64,000 nt of DNA from Cryobacterium suzukii (GTDB taxonomy: Bacteria; Actinomycetota; Actinomycetes; Actinomycetales; Microbacteriaceae): assembly GCF_004403185.1 (NCBI RefSeq), contig NZ_SOHJ01000002.1:62001-126000 (forward strand), given 5' to 3'. The notes under the pieces are model-generated. The model worked only from the letters and a program-made list of their open reading frames with translations, was not told where the DNA came from and did not search any database. A program made the translations under genes and the position numbers. Shown here one piece after another: positions 34,738 through 42,219 of this stretch; within the stretch, counting starts at the first letter, position 1; every line of letters starts with the position of its first letter.

Positions 34738-35124
34738 TCATCGGATCGCAAGGACTAGGTAGATCACTGCGAGAGCCAGCGTGGTCGGGGTCATGATGAG
34801 GCGTTCTGGTTTGCTGGGGGAGATCCCGTTCATGACGACGCCGAGCAGTAGGTATGCCGTTATCACCCACATGGCGATCGCTGTGAGAGGTCCGTTGATC
34901 ATCGGCGGGACGAGGCTCGCCTTGGCCAGAGCCGCATAGGCGAAGAGTGCGTATATGGCTATGGAAATGGCGCTCCCGGTTCTCAGCTTGGCGGGAAGGA
35001 CGCGATGCTGTCCGCCCCAGGCCAGCTTTCCCAGAGGCGCTCCGGCAATGAGCGCGGCTTGGAAAATGGTCAGGCCGGCCAGAACTGCGCAGGCAAGTAT
35101 CGCGAGAAGCTGATTCAACGGCAT
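34738..35124 (-). CDS. Small integral membrane protein, function unknown
   Basis: 128 residues from ATG 35124 with about four hydrophobic helices (LLAILACAVLAGLTIFQAAL; SIAIYALFAYAALAKA; TAIAMWVITAYLLLGVV; TTLALAVIYLVLAI). The conserved-looking loop LAWGGQHRVLPAKLR between helices 1 and 2 recurs in actinobacterial small membrane proteins. Last gene of the minus-strand group downstream of the LuxR regulator. No function is known to me. Confidence 0.65.
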   Translation of the reverse strand: MPLNQLLAILACAVLAGLTIFQAALIAGAPLGKLAWGGQHRVLPAKLRTGSAISIAIYALFAYAALAKASLVPPMINGPLTAIAMWVITAYLLLGVVMNGISPSKPERLIMTPTTLALAVIYLVLAIR

Positions 35125-35257
35125 TGTGAGTCCATCCTGGTGTCCGGCACAAAGTGAGCACGGCTTCGGCTGTGGGTGAGTTCCGTGTTCGTGGCAGGCA
35201 ATGTTGCATTTGGCATGGTTGTCTTCCCACGAGGTTGGTTGGGGGTGAATTGCATAA

Positions 35258-35938
35258 TCATCGTCCGGCCGGCCGCGCTCGCCGACGGATGACATGCTCC
35301 GCGATCAACAGGTTGATGACCCAGGCGGCACCCATGAATATTGCGCGGGAGAGTTCGTTGGTCGAGTCGAAAATGACCGAAGCGGGGATGAGTAGCAGGG
35401 CTTGGGTGCCGGCGGCCACCGCTATCGCGTAGGCCCGCGTCATCCACGCGCTGTGCCGGATGAAGTCTCGCCGTACGATCTCGCGAATGCCCAGGGCGAT
35501 GCTCGCCACCATCGCGGAACCGAAGACCAGTCGAAGGACCATCAGGAGCGTGCCGTCGCCAGGCGGGTGCGGGTAAAAGGCCGCCATCCACAACCCCGAG
35601 AGGGCTGCGAGCAAACCGGCGGGGATGAGGATGCGTCCAATGATGCGATGCCAGCCGCTGGCGCGTCGGCGAAGTGCGGGAACGAATTGGACAGCGCCGA
35701 GCAGGCTGTACACGGTCACGCTGACGATGTGTGTCACCACGGGCACGGGGGAGTCGAGGAACCGGGCGTTCTGCGGGGTGGCGACGGCTCCGCCAGTTAA
35801 CTCGGTGAGTCGCGCGGCTCCCGCCAGCACAGGGATGAGGCTGAGGAGGATCAGTCCGGCTGGTGCGAGCCACTGCCGTTGAGGACGCTTCGTTTGCGTG
35901 CCGCGGGCTGACGCGACAGTCGCGGTGCTTTTCGTCAT
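35258..35938 (-). CDS. DUF2306-like membrane protein
   Basis: 226 residues from ATG 35938 with about six membrane segments. The RASGWHRIIGRILIPAGLLA block, followed by LSGLWMAAFYP and DFIRHSAWMTRAYAIAVAAG, resembles DUF2306 proteins, which have histidines in the membrane and possibly bind heme; that role is a guess from the family. Three bases separate it from the 80-residue gene upstream, so both are in one operon. Confidence 0.7.
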   Translation of the reverse strand: MTKSTATVASARGTQTKRPQRQWLAPAGLILLSLIPVLAGAARLTELTGGAVATPQNARFLDSPVPVVTHIVSVTVYSLLGAVQFVPALRRRASGWHRIIGRILIPAGLLAALSGLWMAAFYPHPPGDGTLLMVLRLVFGSAMVASIALGIREIVRRDFIRHSAWMTRAYAIAVAAGTQALLLIPASVIFDSTNELSRAIFMGAAWVINLLIAEHVIRRRARPAGR

Positions 35939-35940
35939 GG

Positions 35941-36183
35941 TTACTGTCTCCGTGCAACGTTGACCGAGATCAATGTCACGCCCAGGTTGGCGACCCGCCG
36001 CATCAGCCCGTGCAGGGCAGACTGATCCATGACTGGGCCGGTCAGGGTGGTGGTTCCGTCGTTCTCGTTGATCAGCGTGAAGCCTTCGAACCACTCGCCC
36101 CAGGTTTCGTCGAGCTGCCCCTGGAGCCGAATTTCATACTGGTCGGCGGTGTGCTCGTGCGGAGGCGTGGGTGCGTCGCTCAT
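35941..36183 (-). CDS. Small conserved hypothetical protein (80 residues)
   Basis: A soluble 80-residue protein with a hydrophilic N-terminus and the sequence QYEIRLQGQLDETWGEWFEG, then TLTGPVMDQSALHGLMRRVANL. Short proteins of this pattern are common in actinobacteria beside membrane proteins or regulators and look like a small beta-alpha fold, but no function is established that I know. It sits between two membrane-protein genes in the same operon. Confidence 0.7.
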   Translation of the reverse strand: MSDAPTPPHEHTADQYEIRLQGQLDETWGEWFEGFTLINENDGTTTLTGPVMDQSALHGLMRRVANLGVTLISVNVARRQ

Positions 36184-36226
36184 AGCACTGCTCCTTTTCG
36201 GGTGGCGAAATCCTGCACTGGTTTCG

Positions 36227-36916
36227 TCAGATCGTGGGCGTCTGATGCAGGCGGGCGGCCTGCTGGCTGAGTCGGGCCTGTGCTGTGTTCTTGCGCTGAA
36301 CCGACCACAGCGAGTATCCGAGCCAGATCAAGGCCAGGCCCATAGGGATGGCGGCCATCCGTTCGATAGTGTGCGGAAGCAGGCCGGCGACGGGTGTCAG
36401 CGCCGCCGCGACGATCAGCAGGATGCCGGCCCCGCGCGACAGGATGCGGGCGCGAAGAATGGCGATGCCGAACACCAGGGCGCCGATGACGTACAGCGCG
36501 CCTCCTACAGCCGGCAGTGCGGCGAGCGGGCCGAGGTCGGTCACCGCGGGGTGTCGGCCGAACAGTCCGACGAAGTCTCCGGCGAGTTGCGGAGCGTCCT
36601 TGGCGATCAACGGGGCGATGAACGCTTCGGCGAAGTTGAAAGCCGACTGCAGAACGAAGAAGAACGCAAACATGACGTAGCCGATCAGACCGAGCACTCC
36701 GACCTGTTTGCACTGGTGGAGGTAGAGGCCGGTGAGGCCGATCAGGCCGAGGACGGCCATGCCGAAGCTGAGGATGTGCACGGTCACCCACATTTGCGTG
36801 GCGAGGGAGGCGATTTCGTCAGCGGGGTGGATGAACTGGATGCCGATGAAGATCAGCCCGGAGAAGGCGGCGGCGATGGCGGTCCCGCGGGTCAGTGCGG
36901 AGGTCGTGATACTCAT
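36227..36916 (-). CDS. Multi-pass membrane protein, unknown function
   Basis: 229 residues, about six membrane helices. The N-terminus GTAIAAAFSGLIFIGIQFIHP is followed by MWVTVHILSFGMAVLGLIGL and a YVMFAFFFVLQSAFNFAEAF segment. It resembles general 'hypothetical membrane protein' families without assigned function. First gene of the group 36916-34738 and therefore the most direct candidate target of the LuxR-type regulator 120 bases upstream. Confidence 0.7.
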   Translation of the reverse strand: MSITTSALTRGTAIAAAFSGLIFIGIQFIHPADEIASLATQMWVTVHILSFGMAVLGLIGLTGLYLHQCKQVGVLGLIGYVMFAFFFVLQSAFNFAEAFIAPLIAKDAPQLAGDFVGLFGRHPAVTDLGPLAALPAVGGALYVIGALVFGIAILRARILSRGAGILLIVAAALTPVAGLLPHTIERMAAIPMGLALIWLGYSLWSVQRKNTAQARLSQQAARLHQTPTI

Positions 36917-37037
36917 GAGTGTTCTCCTCGATTCTGGAGTTGCCCCGGGCGGTTACCTGGGTACACCACTGAATTTACGAAGACGGGTGGTGACCCGGCA
37001 TCACCCCGCACGGTGATGCATGTGGTGATTTAAGGTC

Positions 37038-39752
37038 TTAGATCAAGCCCAGGGCTTCGGCGCGGCGCACGGCCGCCGGGCGGCTGTTTACTTCAAGCTT
37101 TCCGAAGATGTGCTTGATGTGTGTGCGCAGGGTGTTCACGGAGACGTACAGCTCGCGGGCGATTTGCGGGCCGGTCAGCTCGGTCGCCATCAGCCTGACC
37201 ACGTGCAGTTCTCGCTCACTCAGAGCCGCGAGTGGCTGGGCCGTCGCGGTCCGGGGCACGGTCGTATTCCCGGCCTGTCTGAAGGTTCGATCGAGGAGAC
37301 GAACGTAGGCCGGCGCGAGTCCCTTGTTGGTGGCAGCACGGAGCAGCACGGCCATGGGCGCCCCTTCATCCAGGAAAAGTCGCACATACCCCTCCGGCTC
37401 GGCCTGGACGAGAACTCTGTCCAGGGCGCGGAGTGACTGGGCCGCGTGGCCCTGGGCTGAGTGGGCGAGGGCCTGCAGGATGAGAATTTCGTTGACGGTA
37501 CCCGTGCGCTCTGCTGCCTCCGCCACCGCGAGCAGCCGGTCCAACAGCCCCGTTGCCTCCTGGATGGTGCCCTGGTCCCGGTCGACCGGGTGCCGCGCGA
37601 TCACGAGCCTCGCGAGCGTGATGTGTTCGAACTCGCGAAGATAGCTCGGCTCATCCGCTGTCGACAAACCTCGCTCCGAAGCCCAGGCCCTAGCCTCAGC
37701 CAGCCTGCCCTGTGTGATCCAAACGCGAGCTCTCATCGCGGCGATCGGGCGCACCTCTGGGAAGAACCCCCGCCGATACAGACGTTCCGCCGAATCGAGC
37801 AGGTCAACGGCGGCGTCCAGCTGTCCCTCGGCCTCTCTGATCCGCGCCATCGCCACGAACCACCGGTACCGATTTTCGTGCGTGGAGGCATCGTCGCCCA
37901 GCGCTTCGCTGCCCGCCAGATGATCGGTGGCGGCCGAAAGGTCGTTGTGTTCCCGGAGCAGTTCGCTGATCCCCACGTGCAGGTCGGCCGTTGACTGCGG
38001 AGGTGGCTCACCCTGCTCGGCAGCCAGCTGCAGGGCCCGTTCGTACAACCGTTGAGCTTCCCGCAACTTGCCCTGCGGGATGAGCATGTCGGCCACCACG
38101 ATCGTGGTGCCCAGCAAGTCAGCGGTGTTCCCGGCCAGACGCAGACTCGTTCTAACCTCGCCGAACGCCCGCACCCCCGCCTCGAGGTCGCCGGTTGCCC
38201 ATGATGCCAGCCCGAGGAAACCGGCCGCCGAAGCGCGTCCGAGATGATCGTCAGGCTGGGTGAGGTCGAACGCTCGTTGAGCGTGTTCCCGTGTTCCGAT
38301 CACATCGCCCCGTGCTTGCGCAACGGCCGCCCGATAGACGGCGATCGTCACGGGAAGCATCCGCAGTTCGTCGCCCTCGACGGACTCGTGCGCAGGGCTT
38401 CCATCATCATTCCGGGCACCAAGGGACTTCTCGGCAGCGTGAAGCCGGGGTTCGACAGCATCCACGTCACCGGCCACGAGTGCGGACCACGCTCGATAGA
38501 CGCCCAGAATGGGCCGGCGAGCGATCACGCGCTCCGGCAATAGCGTCAGCCAGCGCAGCAGAGTGGCGTCTTGTCGACTCTTGCGAACTGCCGGAACGAC
38601 TCCCTCAATGATCCGGGCGGCCCGTTCGAAATCACCTGCCGCCAACGCATGCGTGACTGCGTCCTCCGCTAGATCGTTCTGCTCGTGCCACGCGCTAGCG
38701 CGCGTGTGGAGGTCGGCCAGGCGAACCGGCCCATCCCGCAACAATCGCGCTCGCAAAGCATCCGCAAAGAGGTGGTGGTACCGGTACCACTCGCGCCGGT
38801 CATCGAGTGGCACAAGGAACAGGTTGGCCCGCTCGAGTGAATCGAGCATGCCGTTGCTGTCCGTCTGTCCGGTGACCGCATCACAGAGGGGGCCGCTGAG
38901 CCTGTCCAGGATCGCGGTGCTCAGCAGGAACTCGCGCACCCGTTCGGGCTGGCTCTGCACTACCTCTTCGGCTAAATAGTCGATCACGAAGCGGTTACTT
39001 CCGGTGAATCCCTGAATGAAACCGGAGACATCCGCACGCTCCCGCATCGACAGGGCGGCCAACTGGAGCCCGGCTATCCAACCCTCTGTGCGCGTTTCGA
39101 GCGCGCCGACATCCTCAGCGGAAAGCCCCAAGGCCATTGTCTCGTTGAGGAAGGAGGCGGCCTCGTTCGGCGTGAAACGCAGGTCGGCCGCACGCAGCTC
39201 GGTAAGTTCTCCGCTGGCGCGGAGGCGGGCTACCGGGAGCAACGGATCGGAGCGGCTCGCGATAACCAGGTGCAGCTTGGACGGCAGGTGATCGAGGAGG
39301 AACACGAGGGCTTCTCGAATCGATGTGTCTTCGATCACCTGAAAATCGTCGAGAACCAGAATGATTGCGCCGGAGCATTGCGCGACGTCGTTGATCAGAG
39401 CCGTCAGCGTCAGCTCCAATGAGGAGGACGGAAGGGCGAGCGCGTCGGCGCCAATGGCGGGATCAGCCCGTTGCACGGCGCTGAGGAGGTAGGAGAAAAA
39501 GCGGGCCGGGTCGTTGTCGCTCGCGTCCAGCGACAGCCAGCCGACCCTCAGCTGTGGGTCTCCTAGCTGGGCATCGGCGATCCACTCGCTGAGCAGCGTG
39601 GACTTACCGAACCCGGCCGGGGCAGAGACCAGCGTCAGCTTTCGACCGGAATAGAGCCCCTCGGCTAATTGGTCAACGAGGCGCGGTCGAGGCACGGCTC
39701 GGGTCCGGAGCAGCGGGATGAAGAACTTGGTGGCCAGGACCGGCATCGCCAT
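37038..39752 (-). CDS. Large ATP-binding LuxR-family regulator (MalT/LAL type)
   Basis: 904 residues. The N-terminal STAND ATPase has Walker A SAPAGFGKSTLLSEW (about residues 39-53) and Walker B IILVLDDFQVIED; the middle is an array of TPR-like helices (residues about 350-780); the C-terminal HTH is LSERELHVVRLMATELTG with ARELYVSVNTLRTHIKHIFG. MalT-type proteins bind an inducer and ATP, oligomerise and activate promoters. It is on the same strand and directly upstream of the small membrane-protein genes, which it probably controls. The inducer is unknown. Confidence 0.9.
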   Translation of the reverse strand: MAMPVLATKFFIPLLRTRAVPRPRLVDQLAEGLYSGRKLTLVSAPAGFGKSTLLSEWIADAQLGDPQLRVGWLSLDASDNDPARFFSYLLSAVQRADPAIGADALALPSSSLELTLTALINDVAQCSGAIILVLDDFQVIEDTSIREALVFLLDHLPSKLHLVIASRSDPLLPVARLRASGELTELRAADLRFTPNEAASFLNETMALGLSAEDVGALETRTEGWIAGLQLAALSMRERADVSGFIQGFTGSNRFVIDYLAEEVVQSQPERVREFLLSTAILDRLSGPLCDAVTGQTDSNGMLDSLERANLFLVPLDDRREWYRYHHLFADALRARLLRDGPVRLADLHTRASAWHEQNDLAEDAVTHALAAGDFERAARIIEGVVPAVRKSRQDATLLRWLTLLPERVIARRPILGVYRAWSALVAGDVDAVEPRLHAAEKSLGARNDDGSPAHESVEGDELRMLPVTIAVYRAAVAQARGDVIGTREHAQRAFDLTQPDDHLGRASAAGFLGLASWATGDLEAGVRAFGEVRTSLRLAGNTADLLGTTIVVADMLIPQGKLREAQRLYERALQLAAEQGEPPPQSTADLHVGISELLREHNDLSAATDHLAGSEALGDDASTHENRYRWFVAMARIREAEGQLDAAVDLLDSAERLYRRGFFPEVRPIAAMRARVWITQGRLAEARAWASERGLSTADEPSYLREFEHITLARLVIARHPVDRDQGTIQEATGLLDRLLAVAEAAERTGTVNEILILQALAHSAQGHAAQSLRALDRVLVQAEPEGYVRLFLDEGAPMAVLLRAATNKGLAPAYVRLLDRTFRQAGNTTVPRTATAQPLAALSERELHVVRLMATELTGPQIARELYVSVNTLRTHIKHIFGKLEVNSRPAAVRRAEALGLI

Positions 39753-40100
39753 GACCTCATCCTAGGGATGTGAGGCCGTATTGTCGGCCTAACCGCTGGA
39801 TTGGACACCGCACCCACGTGAGGCTCGTCGTCGTGACAGCGAGCGGCCGCACGCCAGACTTTGACAGACAGCTGCGGACAAGAAAGTGGTCGAATAGGGC
39901 CAATATGGAACAGCTCCTGGCAGACGCTTTGCGCAAACTGGAGGACCGTGAAATGGTGGACCGCACAGTGTTCACCGTCCTGTCTGTGCTGCTTTAGGGG
40001 AAACCGCGAACAAAACGCTCGTCCATCTTTGTGATTGGACCGAGGCACGACCGGTCGGTTCACAGCAGCTGGTACATTGACCAAACTTGAGGAGTCCACC
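39753..40100. other. Divergent spacer between the LuxR-type regulator and the HAD gene
   Basis: No gene with family features in 348 bases; a 75-codon open frame at 39770 has no motif or ribosome site. A short palindrome CGACCGGTCG lies at 40048-40057, about 45 bases before the HAD start, in a suitable place for an operator. Confidence 0.45.
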
Positions 40101-40775
40101 ATGAACCCAGCCATGCCGGTAATAGTTTTTGATGTCAATGAAACCCTCTCTGACATGTCTCCGATGGAGAATCGCTTCGTAGAGGTCGGTGCCCCGGGCT
40201 ACCTGGCCCGCATTTGGTTCGCATCCTTGCTGCGGGATGGGTTCGCCCTCGCCGCGTCTGGGGGCAGCGTGAGATTCTCCGTGGTGGGCGCGGAGATCCT
40301 GCGTGCCCTGTTCCGCGACGTTGCCCTGACCAGACCTATCGACGAGGCGATAAACCACGTCTTAGACGGCCTCGGGGCATTGAGGGTGCACCCGGACGTT
40401 GCAGACGGGGTGCGGGCGCTCAAGGATGCGGGATGTCGCCTCGCAACCCTCTCCAACGGGTCCGCCCAGCTGGCCCAGACCATGCTGACCGCGGCGGCGA
40501 TCCGGACTGACTTTGAGGCCCTCCTCACTGTCGAGGATGCCCCGCAATGGAAACCAGTCGGTTCCGCCTACCAATACGCGGCGGAGGCTCTCGGAGTTCG
40601 ACCAGCCGACATGCTCCTGGTGGCCGTGCACCCCTGGGACATCCACGGGGCAGCCCGGGCTGGCCTGCGCACCGCCTGGCTGAACCGAACCGATGCACTT
40701 TATCCGAGCTACTTTGCGACACCGGATTACACCGTTCCAAATCTCAGCGAGCTCGCCGAGCGCCTTCAGGCTTAG
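40101..40775 (+). CDS. HAD-superfamily hydrolase, haloacid dehalogenase type II-like
   Basis: 224 residues from ATG 40101, with GAGGAG about 9 bases before. Catalytic elements: nucleophile Asp in IVFDVNETLSD, Ser/Asn in TLSNGSAQL, Lys in QWKPVGSAYQYAAE and the acidic VAVHPWDIHGAARAGL. The order and the DVNETL motif match L-2-haloacid dehalogenases (type II) and close relatives. Many are dehalogenases of 2-chloroacids, but others act on phosphate esters. Stands alone on the plus strand. Confidence 0.85.
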   Translation: MNPAMPVIVFDVNETLSDMSPMENRFVEVGAPGYLARIWFASLLRDGFALAASGGSVRFSVVGAEILRALFRDVALTRPIDEAINHVLDGLGALRVHPDVADGVRALKDAGCRLATLSNGSAQLAQTMLTAAAIRTDFEALLTVEDAPQWKPVGSAYQYAAEALGVRPADMLLVAVHPWDIHGAARAGLRTAWLNRTDALYPSYFATPDYTVPNLSELAERLQA

Positions 40776-40933
40776 GAAGTCCGTGCTCGGTGGCTATGAA
40801 TGCGACGCCGCAACTCACGCCCATGGTTCTCACCTCGCGGGAGAGCGGTCGTCGCCCTCGACGTCGTCATCGCGCGCAATACAGGGTGGCGAATCTGGTT
40901 ATAAACAACACGGCATGCAGGGCACAATGAGTT

Positions 40934-41152
40934 ATGGACTCAAAGCAGGAAAAGAATGCGGTCGACGATATGGTTCGCCGGCTTGAGATCAGATACGCCG
41001 ATCTGCCGGCGGATCGGGTGAAAGCGGTCGTGACGGCGTGCCACGCTTCCCTCTCTGACAAACCCATCCGGGACTTCATCCCGGTGCTGGTTGAACACGC
41101 AGCGCGATCGCAGCTGCGCGCGGAGCGGAAGGCAGCTCCGCGCGCGGCCTAG
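40934..41152 (+). CDS. Small three-helix bundle protein
   Basis: 72 residues, ATG 40934. It reads as three amphipathic helices: VDDMVRRLEIRYADLP, VKAVVTACHASL, RDFIPVLVEHAARSQLR. It matches the 'three-helix bundle dimerization domain' type of small actinobacterial proteins, which have no assigned function. A weak start site precedes it. Independent of its neighbours. Confidence 0.65.
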   Translation: MDSKQEKNAVDDMVRRLEIRYADLPADRVKAVVTACHASLSDKPIRDFIPVLVEHAARSQLRAERKAAPRAA

Positions 41153-41178
41153 CGTTGATTGCGCTGCAGCGCAACGTC

Positions 41179-41940
41179 CTACCCGGGCCGCGAGCCCGGC
41201 TTGACCTTCGACGCGGAGCGAACGTGTTTCCAGAGCTGGGCGAATACCCGCGCAGCCTCAGTGCTCGGTGCGTACGTTCCTATCGGCGCGCGTTCGGCGC
41301 CCATCCGTTCGATCAAGACGGTCGCGGGAACGACGAGGTCGATCACCTGTGGATGTTCGCGCGGCAGCGCCTCTGCGGCAGAGCGGTGTACAAGTTTGCG
41401 GCGATCCACCATCGAAAGGAATGCGAATACCTTAGGCGGCCGATCCGATGCCGCGATGATTTCGTTGACCTGGGCCAGCGAACGTAGTGAAAGCGGCGAC
41501 GGTACCAGGGGGACCACGGCAAGGTCGGCCGCGTTGAGTGCGTTTTCAGCCACGAGGGACGCCCCGGGCGGGCAATCGAGGATCACGACGTCATATTGGT
41601 TCGAGACCGACTTCAGCACCTTGGCGATACGCTGCGTCGACTTCTTGGCTGAGTCAAGGAACAGATCGAGATCTCGATAGGTGTCATCCGCCGGCAGCAC
41701 ATCGAGGTTTTCGTACGCGGTCGGCCGGATGACAGCATCCGCGTGGCTTTTGCCTCGAATGAGGGAATCCACGCCGCCTTTGACCTTCGCTTTGACATTG
41801 AGGAGATACGTCGCGGCGCCCTGCGGGTCCAGGTCCCACAGCAGCACTCGGCACTCGTGGGAAGCCTCCCAGGCGAGATTGACCGCCGTCGTTGTCTTGC
41901 CGACGCCACCCTTGGTGCTGTACACCGCGACGGTCTTCAT
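41179..41940 (-). CDS. ParA-family ATPase, orphan
   Basis: 253 residues from ATG 41940. Deviant Walker A YSTKGGVGKTTTAVNLAWEA, Walker A' LLWDLDPQGAATYLL, and Walker B VVILDCPPGAS. Such ATPases position plasmids, chromosomes or protein complexes. No ParB or parS-like gene adjoins it, unlike chromosomal parAB, so it is an orphan ParA/MinD type that may work with the large membrane protein that diverges from it, or it is a plasmid relic. No transfer genes nearby. Confidence 0.88.
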   Translation of the reverse strand: MKTVAVYSTKGGVGKTTTAVNLAWEASHECRVLLWDLDPQGAATYLLNVKAKVKGGVDSLIRGKSHADAVIRPTAYENLDVLPADDTYRDLDLFLDSAKKSTQRIAKVLKSVSNQYDVVILDCPPGASLVAENALNAADLAVVPLVPSPLSLRSLAQVNEIIAASDRPPKVFAFLSMVDRRKLVHRSAAEALPREHPQVIDLVVPATVLIERMGAERAPIGTYAPSTEAARVFAQLWKHVRSASKVKPGSRPG

Positions 41941-42219
41941 GAGCCCATCATAGGAGTCAACTTCGCGGCGCCGGGGGACCACTGGCGCCTCGATACCGTG
42001 TCGCGCTGGAGGCGCCCTCAGCGGCCAGGTACGTGCCTTGGTTCCAGTAGGGGACGAGTCCAAGACTCTCCACATTCTCGGTCTGGAGCTTCGAAGGAGC
42101 CGGTGAGAGGCATCTTTGGGGTGCAATAGGCTGATAATTGCCACTAATTTCTCATGGAATACACAGGTGATGTTCACCCTGTGTTGGCACACACCAATCT
42201 TGGGGAGATCACGACATTC

